Notes: generated by a model not told the origin, from the letters alone. A DNA stretch of 64,000 bases from Enterovibrio sp. JCM 19048 (GCA_001310415.1 BAXE01000004.1:62001-126000), one strand, 5' to 3'. Counted from the stretch's first letter, positions 52,967 through 63,855 are shown. Made by a program: numbers and translations.

Positions 52967-53818
52967 TCACTTCAGGATTTGGCGAATATCGGAAGAGATA
53001 TCGTCAATCAATTGTCTCGCAGACGCCTCGCGCAACTGCACCAAAGAGAGAAAAATCAGATCGGTCAGCACGTTTTGCGCGGTGCGTGAGGCAATGGCTG
53101 ACGTCCGGTACTGGTTTTCATCGGCAATCGTATCGAGCGAAATGTTAGCTAACTCGCGGAGTTTGTTTTTTCTCGGTGCAGTGAGGGCTATCAAGGTTGC
53201 CCCTTGCTGTTTGGCCGCCTCCGCTGCTACCAGAATTTCTTTCCTTTCGCCGGAAAACGAAATGGCGATCTGTACATCTCCTGCGCTTAAAATCCGCGCC
53301 GTTGCGATTTGTACGTGGCTGTCCTGCTCGGTGAGCGTTGTGATGCCAAGCTTAAGCAATTTGAAGGCGAGATCTTTGGCGGTGAGGGCGGAACCGCCGA
53401 TACCCGTGATTTGAACCCGTTTGGCCTGATCCAGCCACTCAATGACTTTTGAAAACTCATCCAGACGCAATGCATTGGTGGTGTGGAACATTGCGTCAGT
53501 TTTGGCTTGTACCAGTTTTTGCGCCGTCACCGCCAGCGGATCATCCGCCAGAATGTTGCTGTGCAAGGGCTGGCTTTCCAGCGCCGTTTTCCTTCCCAGC
53601 TCCTCAGTGAGTGCCAGTTTAAATTCGCTGTAACCTTTAAATCCCAGGCGCTGAGTAAATTTAACAATGCTGGATTGGCTGACCCCTGCATTGGCAGCCA
53701 AAACCTGGCTGGTCAGTGTCGTACTGAGGGCTGGGTTAGCAAGCACCCAGTCTCCAATCTGGCGCCCGGCATCAGACAATTGGGTACGGCGGCTGACAAT
53801 TCGTTGAAGGACAGACAT
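52967..53818 (-). CDS. murR: RpiR/MurR-family repressor of N-acetylmuramic acid genes
   Basis: 283-residue repressor with an N-terminal RpiR-type helix-turn-helix (VLAANAGVSQSSIVKFTQRL) and a C-terminal SIS sugar-phosphate domain (RVQITGIGGSALTAKDLAFK, ISFSGERKEILVAAE). It is divergent from murQ, and the likely effector is MurNAc-6-phosphate, as for E. coli MurR. Two matching dyads flank the intergenic region: one next to its own start and one before murQ. The frame is intact. Confidence 0.87.
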   Translation of the reverse strand: MSVLQRIVSRRTQLSDAGRQIGDWVLANPALSTTLTSQVLAANAGVSQSSIVKFTQRLGFKGYSEFKLALTEELGRKTALESQPLHSNILADDPLAVTAQKLVQAKTDAMFHTTNALRLDEFSKVIEWLDQAKRVQITGIGGSALTAKDLAFKLLKLGITTLTEQDSHVQIATARILSAGDVQIAISFSGERKEILVAAEAAKQQGATLIALTAPRKNKLRELANISLDTIADENQYRTSAIASRTAQNVLTDLIFLSLVQLREASARQLIDDISSDIRQILK

Positions 53819-53835
53819 TCTTTTTCCTGTTTTAT

Positions 53836-53850
53836 TGAATAAATTATTCC
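53836..53850. promoter_or_regulatory. Candidate MurR operator 1
   Basis: TGAATAAATTATTCC is the complement of GGAATA-N3-TATTCA, one base from the perfect dyad seen at 54000-54014. It lies 18 bases upstream of the murR start, suited to autoregulation. Confidence 0.6.
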
Positions 53851-53978
53851 AAAGAGAAAATTGCCATGAATACAGTGCGATTTATATTTATCAGTATCTT
53901 ATGGTCGATTCTTCATTTCTGATACAGTAATTAGACACCATTATTCCAGCGTGTCACGCCAATAAGAATAACTTTGGC

Positions 53979-53994
53979 TGTGATTTTCATCACT
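53979..53994. promoter_or_regulatory. CRP site of the murQP promoter
   Basis: TGTGATTTTCATCACT matches TGTGA-N6-TCACA with one mismatch, centred about 67 bases before the murQ ATG. This suggests cAMP-CRP activation, as in the E. coli murQP operon. Confidence 0.7.
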
Positions 53995-53999
53995 AAATG

Positions 54000-54014
54000 G
54001 GAATATTTTATTCC
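54000..54014. promoter_or_regulatory. Candidate MurR operator 2
   Basis: GGAATATTTTATTCC is a perfect dyad GGAATA-N3-TATTCC, 39 bases before the murQ start and just downstream of the CRP site, a position that would block transcription. Confidence 0.65.
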
Positions 54015-54053
54015 GTACGATTGCCCGCAATTCTCCTGACGAAGAGACAGAAA

Positions 54054-54955
54054 ATGAAGATTGATCTAACCCAACTGGTCACTGAAAGCCGCAATCCTGC
54101 CAGCGCACAAATAGATACCCTGACAACCCAGGAAATGCTGCAGGTAATTAACCAACAGGACCAACTGGTAGCCCTGGCGGTAGAAAAGACACTGCCGCAG
54201 ATCGCGCAAGCAGTGGATGCCATCGCTGCGGCGTTCGCGCAAGGTGGACGCCTCATTTATATGGCGCCGGTACGTCTGGCCGTTTGGGTATTTTGGATGC
54301 CAGTGAGTGTCCGCCAACCTACGGCAGCGATCCCAACATGGTGATAGGTCTGATTGCCGGTGGCCACAAAGCCATCCTCAAGGCGGTGGAGAATGCCGAA
54401 GACAACCGTGAACTGGGTAAAGCGGATTTGGTGGGTCTGAACCTTTCAGCCTGCGATGTGGTGGTGGGCATCGCTGCCAGCGGCCGCACACCGTATGTCA
54501 TTGCCGGGATGGAGTACGCACAGTCAGTCGGTGCAAAAGTCGTCTCTCTTGCTTGTAACCCTGGCTGTCCGATGGAAGCGCATGCAGACATCGTAATCAC
54601 ACCGGTTGTTGGCCCGGAAGTCGTCACGGGTTCATCGCGCATGAAAGCCGGTACAGCGCAGAAGCTGGTGCTCAATATGCTCACCACGGGCGCAATGATC
54701 AAAAGCGGCAAGGTCTTCGGCAACCTGATGGTGGATGTCGAGGCGACCAACGCCAAGCTTATCCAGCGCCAGACCAATATCGTTGTTGAGGCTACCGGTG
54801 TGTCTGCCGAAGAAGCGGAACAAGCTCTGTCTGCCTGCAACCGTCACTGTAAAACCGCAATCCTCATGCTTCTTGGTGGCTTTGATGCTGAAGAAGCAAA
54901 ACAAAAACTGGCTCAACACCAAGGCTTTATCCGCGCGGCACTCAATGACCGTTGA
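54054..54955 (+). CDS. murQ: N-acetylmuramic acid 6-phosphate etherase (frameshifted)
   Basis: Cleaves the lactyl ether of MurNAc-6-P, giving GlcNAc-6-P and lactate. The SIS-domain motifs [20 protein letters not shown] (after repair), [20 protein letters not shown], and [20 protein letters not shown] are diagnostic. One G is lost near 54264; repair gives 300 residues. ATG 54054 follows GAAGAGAC. It forms an operon with murP, 31 bases downstream. Confidence 0.95.
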
Positions 54956-54986
54956 TAGGCGCGGATAATTGTAAGGAGTTCCTTGT

Positions 54987-56431
54987 ATGGCAAAAATAAC
55001 CAAACCCATGATAGCGGAAGTGCTGTCACTGGTTGGTGGCAGTGGCAACGTCACCAAATGCGGAAATTGTATGACCCGGCTGCGTTTGTCACTGGCAAAT
55101 CCTGACTTGGCCGATCACGCGGCGATCAAGAAAATCGCCGGTGTAATGGGCGTCATTGAAAGTGATTCACAGCTACAAATCATTTTAGGGCCTGGGAAAG
55201 CACAATCCGCTGCCGAGATGATGAATGCAATGATTGAATCCGGCGAAGTGGTAGAAGCGACGGCGGTGAATCACGATCTGTCTGCGATTGCTGCCGAGCA
55301 GAAAAAGCAGATGAAAAGCAAACAGACCAGCGCGGTGCAACGTTTTCTAAGCAAATTTGCCACCATTTTTACCCCGCTGATCCCTGGTTTTATCGCTGCC
55401 GGTTTGCTATTGGGTATCGCAACTCTTCTGGAACAGGTCTTTATTGTTGGCCAAACTCCCAGCGAGTTCATGGTCGATTTGGTTGCGTACCTGAAAGTGT
55501 TCGGTAAGGGCTTGTTTGCCTTCCTCAGCATCCTGATTGGCTACAACGCCCAGCAGGCGTTTGGCGGTTCTGGTGTTAACGGTGCCATTCTGGCGTCGCT
55601 GTTTGTACTGGGCTATGACCCGGAAGCAACCCGGGGCTTTTATTCCGGGATGAGCGAGTTTTTCGGCTTCGCGATCGACCCACGCGGCAACATCATCGGT
55701 GTGTTGCTGGCAGCAATACTAGGGGCACAGGTGGAGCGCAAGGTACGCGAATACATGCCTGACGACCTCGACATGATACTCACGTCGGTGGTGACCTTGC
55801 TCATTATGGGCGCGGTAACCTTCCTGGTGATCATGCCTATCGGCGGTGAGCTGTTTAAAGGTATGTCTTGGCTGTTCCTGAACCTGAACGACAACCCGTT
55901 GGGTGCGGCAATTCTGGCAGGCCTGTTCCTGATTTCTGTGGTGTTCGGTATTCACCAGGGGTTTGTCCCTGTGTATCTGGCGCTGATGGAAGCGCAGGGC
56001 TTTAACTCCCTGTTCCCAATCCTGGCGATGGCGGGTGCCGGTCAGGTCGGTGCCTCTCTGGCGCTGTATGCCAAAGCGAAGAAAGATGCGGTGATCCGTA
56101 CTCAAATCAAAGGTGCCATCATTCCGGGTATTCTTGGGATTGGTGAGCCATTGATTTACGGTGTGACCTTGCCGCGCGTGAAGCCCTTTATTACAGCGTG
56201 TATCGGCGGGGCAGGAGGCGGTTTCTTTATCGGCCTTATTTCGACGCTGGGCTTGCCGATCGGCTGAACACTGTATTCGGTCCTTCCGGTATAGTCGCTA
56301 TCCCACTGATGACATCACCGGATGGGATATTTGCGGGGATGGCAGTGTTTACCGGCGGTCTATTAGTGGCCTATACCGTGGGCTTCCTGGTGACATATTT
56401 CTTTGGTACCAAAGACATCGACCTTAGCTGA
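54987..56431 (+). CDS. murP: PTS N-acetylmuramic acid transporter, EIIBC (frameshifted)
   Basis: Imports and phosphorylates MurNAc. The N-terminal EIIB domain has the phospho-Cys in [14 protein letters not shown]. The EIIC domain follows from about residue 115 with some ten membrane segments ([20 protein letters not shown]) and the substrate motif [20 protein letters not shown]. There is no EIIA domain, so it depends on a crr-type EIIA. One G is missing near 56264 (expected [13 protein letters not shown]); repair gives 481 residues. It ends at a strong terminator. Confidence 0.94.
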
Positions 56432-56446
56432 TAAACCAATCCCAAT

Positions 56447-56480
56447 AAAAACGCGCCGGACAGTGCCCGGCGCGTTTTTT
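56447..56480. terminator. Bidirectional terminator between murP and marC
   Basis: ACGCGCCGG / CCGGCGCGT forms a 9-bp stem with AAAAA on one side and TTTTTT on the other, serving both convergent genes. Confidence 0.92.
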
Positions 56481-56510
56481 GTTCTCGGTATCCCAACCAA
56501 ACCTTGCGGT

Positions 56511-57149
56511 TTAACTCAGGCCTGGGAACAGTGCACGTAAACCATTGGTGATAAATTCAATACCCAACGCCGCCAGGATAAGACCCATGATACGTGTGAT
56601 CACGTTGATACCGGTCTGGCCGAGGAATTTCACAATGGTCGGCGCCAGACGAAGCAAGCCCCAGATACCTGCAGCAAACAGACAGATACACACAATCAAA
56701 CCGAAGGTGTCTACCGAGCTTGGATAACGGCTGGCGTATACAATTGTCGAACTGATCGCACCCGGGCCTGCCAGCAAAGGCATCGCCAAAGGCACAACGC
56801 CGATTTGCTCACGGCTGACTGATTCCGACTGCTCCTGTTTGTTCTGCTTATCCTCACCCAGCTTACCGCTCATCATGGTAAAGGCGATGCTTACCAGCAG
56901 CAGGCCACCCGCGACGCGGAATGAGTCGAGCGAGATACTGAAAAAGTCCAACAGTAACTGACCGGCAAGCAGAGACACCACTAAAATGGCAGCAACAGCA
57001 ATACTCGCGATGTAGGCGGTTTTATTGCGTTCTACCGGCGGCTGGTGTGCAGTCAGCGAAACAAAGATTGGCATGATGCCGAGCGGGTTCACCGCCGCAA
57101 ACAAACCAATGAAAAACTGAAAAAATATTACAAGCTCGATGCTATTCAT
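56511..57149 (-). CDS. MarC-family inner-membrane protein
   Basis: A 212-residue protein with about six membrane helices of the MarC/NAAT family (FFQFFIGLFAAVNPLGIMPI, MPLLAGPGAISSTIVYASR, IMGLILAALGIEFITNGLR). Its transport role is uncertain; some relatives carry neutral amino acids. ATG 57149 is chosen over a TTG six bases upstream. It reads away from adhE; the frame is intact. Confidence 0.9.
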   Translation of the reverse strand: MNSIELVIFFQFFIGLFAAVNPLGIMPIFVSLTAHQPPVERNKTAYIASIAVAAILVVSLLAGQLLLDFFSISLDSFRVAGGLLLVSIAFTMMSGKLGEDKQNKQEQSESVSREQIGVVPLAMPLLAGPGAISSTIVYASRYPSSVDTFGLIVCICLFAAGIWGLLRLAPTIVKFLGQTGINVITRIMGLILAALGIEFITNGLRALFPGLS

Positions 57150-57390
57150 TCCCAAACACTCGGAATCTGAGAAACGGAAGGATTAGATGCAGATCGCACA
57201 AAGTGCGTTCGCGGGCGCTAGTATAGCGCCGAAAGAACAAATGCCAATCACAAGCATCAGTCAGGGTGTGAATATTTTCCGACACCCGTTTTTCGGGCGC
57301 TAAGAGGCCAAAAAGACCAATAAGTGTACTAAATATAATCCGTTGCATTTGTGTGGAAAATTACCTGTACAAAAATTACAACAACCATAT

Positions 57391-57407
57391 ACGTGATAGT
57401 GATCACA
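57391..57407. promoter_or_regulatory. CRP-like site between marC and adhE
   Basis: The minus strand reads TGTGATCACTATCACG, with TGTGA and TCAC half-sites six bases apart, close to the CRP consensus. It is 350 bases from adhE and 240 from marC. Confidence 0.55.
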
Positions 57408-57586
57408 TAAAGAAATCTTGCCGCGACATTGAAAACAAAAGGGGTTATACAAGTGTATGAGACACAATGCGCATGTGTTACATTCACGTGGTTTTTTGGG
57501 GTTTTTGGCTTTCAGGACGTCGATTACAGGGTGTTTTGCTTAAAAATTGACCGTGTGGTGAAATTCTTTGTGAAAGTTTACTACAC

Positions 57587-57600
57587 ATGATCCGGATCAA
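57587..57600. promoter_or_regulatory. FNR-like site upstream of adhE
   Basis: ATGATCCGGATCAA differs from the FNR consensus TTGAT-N4-ATCAA by one base. It lies 155 bases before the adhE ATG, consistent with anaerobic induction. Confidence 0.6.
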
Positions 57601-57754
57601 TTTTCTGCTTTTATGAAATCCTATAATCAGTTTTGAAAGTTATTTACTAAATGCTTGCCAAGGCACACAGGGGAGTTGTGTTGCTTAGGCCTCTAACCAA
57701 ATGAGCATGTAGTTACTAAATAATTTTCAAACTTTAGGTATGTAGGAGACAACT

Positions 57755-60462
57755 ATGCCTGTAACTAACGTAGCCGAACTCAACGCAATGGTTGAGCGTG
57801 TTAAGAAAGCGCAAAAAGAGTTCGCAACTTACTCTCAAGAGCAAGTTGACAAAATCTTCCGCGCTGCGTCTTTGGCTGCTAACAACGCCCGTATTCCTCT
57901 GGCACAACAAGCTGTCGAAGAATCTGGCATGGGTATTGTCGAAGACAAGGTCATCAAAAACCACTTCGCTTCTGAATTTATCTACAACAAATACAAAGAC
58001 GAAAAAACCTGCGGCATTCTGGAAGAAAACGAAGAATTCGGTACTTTCACTATCGCTGAGCCTGTAGGTATCATCTGTGGTATCGTCCCAACCACCAACC
58101 CAACCTCAACTGCGATCTTCAAATCTCTGATTTCTCTGAAGACCCGTAACGGTATTATCTTCTCGCCACACCCACGTGCGAAAAACTCTACTAACGATGC
58201 AGCAAAACTGGTTCTTGACGCAGCAGTAGCAGCGGGCGCACCAAAAGACATCATCGGTTGGATCGACCAGCCTTCAGTAGAACTGTCTAACGCACTGATG
58301 AAGCACGACGACATCAACCTGATCCTGGCAACAGGTGGCCCAGGCATGGTTAAAGCGGCTTACTCTTCTGGTAAACCAGCTATCGGTGTTGGTGCGGGTA
58401 ACGTTCCAGTTGTTATCGATGAAACTGCTGACATCAAACGTGCAGTAGCTTCTATCCTGATGTCTAAGACTTTCGATAACGGTGTAGTGTGTGCGTCTGA
58501 GCAGGCTGCAATCGTTGTTGACGCAGTATATGACGAAGTGAAAGAGCGCTTTGCTTCTCACAAAGGTTTCGTACTGAGCAAAGAAGAAGCGGACAAAGTA
58601 CGTAAAGTGCTGCTGATTGACGGCGCACTGAACGCAAACATCGTAGGTCAGCCTGCAGTGAAAATTGCAGAAATGGCGGGTGTAACTGTTCCTGCTGACA
58701 CCAAAGTACTGATCGGTGAAGGTCTGGACAAAGTTTCTTACGACGACGCATTCGCACACGAGAAACTGTCTCCAACACTGGGTCTGTTCCGCGCAACTGA
58801 CTTCGAAGACGCAGTAGCTCAAGCGGTAACTATGGTTGAAATCGGTGGTATCGGCCACACCTCTGGTCTGTACACCAACCAGGACGTAAACCAAGACCGT
58901 ATCAAATACTTCGGCGACAAGCTGAAAACCGCACGTATTCTTGTGAACATCCCAACCACTCACGGTGGTATCGGTGACCTGTACAACTTCAACGTTGCAC
59001 CATCACTGACTCTGGGTTGTGGTTCTTGGGGCGGTAACTCTATCTCTGAGAACGTGGGTCCTAAGCACCTTATCAACAAGAAAACTGTAGCGAAGCGAGC
59101 TGAAAACATGCTGTGGCACAAACTACCGAAATCTATCTACTTCCGTCGTGGCAGCCTGCCAATCGCTCTGGGTGATCTGGAAGGCAAGAAGCGTGCATTC
59201 GTGGTAACTGACCGCTTCCTGTTCAACAACGGTTACTCTGATGAAGTGGTTGCCCTGCTGAAAGCGCAAGGCATGGAAGTTCAGACTTTCTTCGAAGTTG
59301 AAGCTGACCCAACGCTGACTGTTGTTGAGAAAGGCGCAGAAGCAATGAAGAGCTTCCAGCCAGACGTAATCATTGCCCTGGGCGGTGGTTCACCAATGGA
59401 CGCAGCGAAAATCATGTGGGTAATGTACGAGCACCCAGAAACGCACTTCGAAGAACTGGCAATGCGCTTTATGGACATCCGTAAACGTATTTACAAGTTC
59501 CTAAAATGGGTAAGAAAGCGGAACTGGTTTGTATCACTACCACTTCAGGTACAGGTTCAGAAGTCACACCTTTCGCAGTTGTAACTGACGACAAGACTGG
59601 TGCGAAATACCCACTGGCTGACTACGAACTGACACCACAAATGGCAATCGTAGATGCGAACCTGGTGATGAACATGCCTAAGTCGCTGACCGCATTCGGT
59701 GGTTACGATGCAGTGACTCACGCTCTGGAAGCATACGTATCTGTTCTGGCGAACGAATACTCTGACGGTCAGGCTCTGCAAGCACTGAAGATGCTGAAAG
59801 AATACCTGCCATCAAGCTACGCGAATGGCGCGAAAGACCCAATCGCTCGTGAGAAAGTGCACAACGCAGCAACTATCGCGGGTATCGCGTTTGCGAACGC
59901 CTTCCTGGGTGTATGTCACTCAATGGCGCACAAAATCGGTGCTGAGTTCCACCTGCCACACGGCTTGGCGAATGCACTGCTGATTTCTAACGTTGTTCGT
60001 TACAACGCAAACGACAACCCAACCAAGCAAACTGCGTTCTCTCAGTACGACCGCCCACAAGCACGTCGTCGTTACGCAGAAGTAGCTGACCACCTGGGTC
60101 TGAGCCAAGCTGGCGACCGCACTGCTCAGAAAATTGAGCGTCTGCTGGCATGGCTGGACGAGCTGAAAACTGACCTGGACATCCCAATGTCTATTCAGGA
60201 AGCAGGCGTGAAGGAAGCAGACTTCCTGGCGAAAGTGGACGAGCTGGCTGTTGAAGCGTTCGATGACCAATGTACTGGTGCGAACCCACGCTACCCACTG
60301 ATTGCAGAACTGAAAGAAGTACTGCTGGCGGCTTACTACGGTAAAGCGTTTGTAGAAGGTGAAACTTTCGAAGGCACTACCGTTATCAAGAAAAGCGAAG
60401 ACCGCACTGCAGCCGCCGCTAAACCAGCAGCGAAAGCAAAAAAAGAAGCAGCTAAAGCATAA
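57755..60462 (+). CDS. adhE: Bifunctional acetaldehyde-CoA / alcohol dehydrogenase (frameshifted)
   Basis: Reduces acetyl-CoA to ethanol, regenerating NAD during fermentation; forms long spirosome filaments. The N-terminal aldehyde dehydrogenase half has the catalytic Cys in FDNGVVCASEQAAIVV. The C-terminal Fe-dependent alcohol dehydrogenase has the NAD loop IIALGGGSPMDAAKIMW and metal ligands in VCHSMAHKIGAEFHLPHG. One C is lost near 59502 (expected YKFPKMGKKAELV); repair gives 902 residues. Codon use is highly biased, a sign of strong expression. The protein ends in an unusual Ala/Lys-rich tail (AAAAKPAAKAKKEAAKA). Confidence 0.96.
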
Positions 60463-60485
60463 TTGCTGATTCAAATCCAAAGAGA

Positions 60486-60511
60486 AAGCCCGCGTTAGCG
60501 GGCTTTTTTTT
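60486..60511 (+). terminator. Terminator of adhE
   Basis: AAGCCCGC / GCGGGCTT forms an 8-bp stem with a four-base loop followed by eight T, 24 bases after the adhE stop. Confidence 0.93.
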
Positions 60512-60635
60512 GGCAGTGGCATTACCCAATTGAGGAAAACTGTCCCTAATGATGAGTGGTAATACTCATCACCGGAAAACAGAGAACTTCAAATTAAATG
60601 GGCTAGAAGCGGCTACGGCAAATTTCACCGGCCGT

Positions 60636-61324
60636 TCAACTTGCAGCTTCTAAGATACGGCCAGTGAAACTGTCGTTTTCAACGATGTAAGCGGCACCAT
60701 CAATCATGTCGTAGTTAACCGCGGGGTGTAACGCACGTTACCGTCTTCAGAATGTCGCATACGCGGCAATACACCACCTACGCGAATGTTTGCGTGCTCC
60801 AGTTCTTGTGCCCAGCTTTGGGTGAGCCCCTTAATGACCGCGTTCGAACTATCAAGTGCCTGATTAACGCCTTGATCAGACATCACGCCGGGAATGTTTA
60901 CAATCACCCCTTTGCGGCCCTTGTCCAGCATATTGAAGGCAGCGCCACGCCCAAACAGGTAAAGGTTTGATGCCACATCGGCAATAGTGTCTGCAATGCT
61001 GTCGTTTGCTGGGTGTTTGTGCGTCAACAATCCTGGAACAGAGCTGCCAGCTTGCCAATAATTAATCAGCACATCCACAGCACCCATTTCACGGTTAATC
61101 TCTTCAAACAGATAAGCAATGTTATCCACACTGCGATTGGCAAGGAAAAACGAAAAACAGATCCCACCCGCCTTCAGGCATGCTTCATAAGTTGCCTGAA
61201 GTTTTTGGCAATCTGTATCAACCAACGCCACGCGAGCGTTGAGTTTGCAGAAGTGTTCAGCCATAGCTCGCCCCGTTGGGGTTCCTGCTGCAGTGATCAC
61301 AATGACAGATTTGGCGATATTCAT
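60636..61324 (-). CDS. SDR-family protein lacking the catalytic Tyr (frameshifted)
   Basis: Short-chain dehydrogenase/reductase fold, 229 residues after repair. A Rossmann start is seen (SVIVITAAGTPTGRAMAEHF), with an altered glycine motif, and the NNAG-like segment is VLINYWQAG. The YxxxK catalytic motif is replaced: the Lys of NAVIKGLTQSW is kept, but Asn stands at the Tyr position. One C is missing near 60722; repair gives RYTPAVNYDMIDGAAYIVEN and a stop at 60636-60638. It may bind nucleotide without SDR catalysis. It is convergent with adhE. Confidence 0.75.
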
Positions 61325-61591
61325 TGTTTGACCTTTGTTGTCTGTTTACCACTTTTGAGATTGTTATACGGCTTAACTAACAACTTATACCCAGCTTTTT
61401 CAAGGGCGGATAACAATCTTGGACCATGATCTGTGAAAGTGGTGTGAAATTGTTCAAAAAAGGTTGTGTAAACTGTGTGCAAAATTAATTTTTTAGTAAG
61501 TGATCACAGTTTGATTTTTTATGACGCAAGAAGTTGAACCAGAAACTTGACTATGGTAGCCAGAGTGGTCAATTCGTTTATAAACAGAGGG

Positions 61592-62101
61592 TTAGATGGC
61601 CACGTGTAGCTCGTTAAAGCGTTTTGCGGATACCAATTGGTCGTAGAGGGCAGCCGTGCTGAGGCCTGCGACTTTGTTATTTTCGCTATCCAGCTTTCTT
61701 CGTAGGTGGCCGTCCAGATTGTGATAGACATCTTCGCCCAAACCATGGGTTCCTACCGCAGGAAAATGCAGGGCAGACGGTGAAACGCAGTGATTAAGTT
61801 TGGCACTTGCCAATCCGGCGCTATGGAATGATGCGGCTTGAGTGCCACAAAGTTCATAATCCCTTTCTTCTGCGCTCAGTCGGGCAGGTTGAGGCAAACT
61901 CAGCGCTTTTCGCAGATCATCTTCTGTTGAAGTTTCTGGATAGGGTGGTTCAAGCGGGGTTGTCTCTGTGGCATCACCGGACAGTAGCGCCAGCATCAAT
62001 GCAAAATCCGAACGACGGCCCTGAGTTACAGCATGATTTAGGTTATCACCTAGCTGTACATCGGTTATTAACTGGGCTTTGTCGAGCGCGTGAATTTGCA
62101 T
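61592..62101 (-). CDS. VC2046/SO_2500-family protein of unknown function
   Basis: A 169-residue soluble protein beginning MQIHALDKAQLITDVQLGDN, with GRRSDFALMLALLSGD and a Pro-rich acidic middle. The sequence resembles an uncharacterised family shared by vibrios and shewanellas; this is recognised from memory and not checked. ATG 62101 (AGG six bases before it) is preferred over TTG 62116. No signal peptide or membrane segment is present. The frame is intact. Confidence 0.65.
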   Translation of the reverse strand: MQIHALDKAQLITDVQLGDNLNHAVTQGRRSDFALMLALLSGDATETTPLEPPYPETSTEDDLRKALSLPQPARLSAEERDYELCGTQAASFHSAGLASAKLNHCVSPSALHFPAVGTHGLGEDVYHNLDGHLRRKLDSENNKVAGLSTAALYDQLVSAKRFNELHVAI

Positions 62102-62339
62102 GGTTACCTGAGACAATGTTCTGACCCTTTCTTTATCGGTAAACCGCTGTATTACTTTAACTAAAAAGTGAAAAAAATTGCGATGTTGACCTGTTTGGAT
62201 ATTCGCAAACCATTTGCACCTGCAAAATCAGCTTCTGACGCTCCAAAGCCTTCTGCTATCAGTCTCACCGTCACAACATATCAACCCCGCAACCTGCTCT
62301 ATCTTTTGCCTTACAACAAGGCAGATAAAGGTTCACCGG

Positions 62340-63833
62340 ATGAACAGTGAAAAAGCGTTTACCATTGGCGGCGCGCACGGCGAAGCGATCCCCCAGTTGG
62401 GCAAAATGAGTAACCGGCACGGGATGATTGCCGGGGCGACAGGAACAGGGAAAACTGTCACTTTGCAAGTATTGGCGGAAGGCTTCAGCCAGCTGGGCGT
62501 ACCGGTATTTGCCGCTGATATTAAAGGTGATCTTTCTGGCATTGCCGAAACGGGCAAGCCCCATCCCAAAATTGATGAGCGTCTGGCGCAAATTCCGCTT
62601 CCTCATTACAGCCGTCAGGGATTCCCGGTCAGTTTTTGGGATATCTATGGTGAAACGGGCCTGCCGGTCAGAACCACCATTTCAGAGATGGGTCCCTTAT
62701 TGCTGGCGAATTTGCTCGAGCTGAACGACACCCAGGAAGGCGTGCTCTATGCCGCTTTTAGGATTGCAGACGATCAGGGCATGTTAATGCTGGATCTGAA
62801 AGATTTGCGCGCCATGCTCCAGTGGATGGGGGAAAACGCCAAAAGCCTTTCGCTCGATTACGGCAATATCTCCTCCCAGAGCATCGGCGCAATTCAGCGC
62901 AGGCTTTTAGTGATGGAAGAACAGGGCGGCGACAGGTTTTTCGGAGAGCCCGCGTTAGAACTTCAGGATCTGATGCAGGTGGACTTTTCCGGCAAGGGAG
63001 TGATTAACCTTCTGGATGCGACCCGCCTCTATGCCGAATCCCCCCGACTTTACAGTGCTTTCCTGCTGTGGATTCTGTCTGAACTCTTTGAGCAATTGCC
63101 TGAGCAGGGCGATGCAGAGACGCCAAAACTGGTATTCTTTTTCGATGAAGCGCATTTGCTGTTTGAAAATGCTTCCAAACCTTTGCTGGAAAAGCTGGAA
63201 CAGGTCGTCAGGCTGATCCGCTCCAAAGGCGTTGGGGTGTACTTTATCAGCCAAAGCCCAATGGATATTCCTGACGATGTTCTGGGGCAGCTGGGCCTTA
63301 AAATTCAACATGCTCTGCGTGCATTTACCCCAAAGGACAGGAAAGCGATTAAGTCTGTGGCGGAAAATTTCCGCGCCAATCCAGACCTCGATACCGCTTC
63401 TGTGCTGACTGAGCTGGGTATTGGTGAAGCACTGGTCTCCCGCCTTGATGCGAAAGGAACACCGACAGTCGTAGAAAGGGTGCTTATTGCGCCGCCCCAA
63501 TCAAGAATTGGCCCTTTAACAGAGAGCGAACGTGAAAGCCGCGTTGAGCGTTCACCGCTTAAAGCCAAGTACGCGCAAGCTATCGACAGGCACTCCGCTT
63601 ATGAAGCGTTAAAGCAAAAAGCCGAGCAAATTGCGGCGGAAGAAGCGAAAGCGGCAGAGGTGAAACCGGCCGCAACCAGGTCGCGTTCTGCATCGTCTCG
63701 CGGCGCCAGTTCAGGCGGGATGGATATTGTCGATTCACTGGCAAAAAGTGCTGCCCGTGCGATGGGAAGTCAGCTTGGCAGGCAGATTGTACGCGGCTTG
63801 TTGGGGTCTCTGTTTGGTGGTCGGAAACGTTGA
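62340..63833 (+). CDS. yjgR: DUF853/YjgR-family HerA-like ATPase
   Basis: A 497-residue predicted P-loop ATPase of the HerA/FtsK class, homologous to E. coli YjgR. Walker A is [16 protein letters not shown] near residue 30, Walker B is [14 protein letters not shown] and the sensor region is [20 protein letters not shown]. The C-terminus has an Ala/Glu-rich helix, a Ser/Arg-rich linker and a Gly-rich tail ([13 protein letters not shown]). Function is unknown; relatives translocate DNA. ATG 62340 follows AAAGG; longer upstream starts are less likely. The frame is intact. Confidence 0.88.
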   Translation: MNSEKAFTIGGAHGEAIPQLGKMSNRHGMIAGATGTGKTVTLQVLAEGFSQLGVPVFAADIKGDLSGIAETGKPHPKIDERLAQIPLPHYSRQGFPVSFWDIYGETGLPVRTTISEMGPLLLANLLELNDTQEGVLYAAFRIADDQGMLMLDLKDLRAMLQWMGENAKSLSLDYGNISSQSIGAIQRRLLVMEEQGGDRFFGEPALELQDLMQVDFSGKGVINLLDATRLYAESPRLYSAFLLWILSELFEQLPEQGDAETPKLVFFFDEAHLLFENASKPLLEKLEQVVRLIRSKGVGVYFISQSPMDIPDDVLGQLGLKIQHALRAFTPKDRKAIKSVAENFRANPDLDTASVLTELGIGEALVSRLDAKGTPTVVERVLIAPPQSRIGPLTESERESRVERSPLKAKYAQAIDRHSAYEALKQKAEQIAAEEAKAAEVKPAATRSRSASSRGASSGGMDIVDSLAKSAARAMGSQLGRQIVRGLLGSLFGGRKR

Positions 63834-63855
63834 TTTGATATGGACACGTAAAAGA

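Larger units (their letters stand above)
57150..57754. other. Long regulatory region upstream of adhE
   Basis: About 600 bases without a plausible gene, A+T-rich over most of its length. It holds a CRP-like site at 57391-57407 and an FNR-like site at 57587-57600, listed separately, and a TAGGAG ribosome site just before adhE. Long leaders are common for adhE and fit multi-factor control. Confidence 0.6.

Noticed and set aside
62214..62339. N-terminal extension of the YjgR-type protein
   Set aside because: The extra 42 residues are unlike the family and AAAGG lies correctly before ATG 62340.
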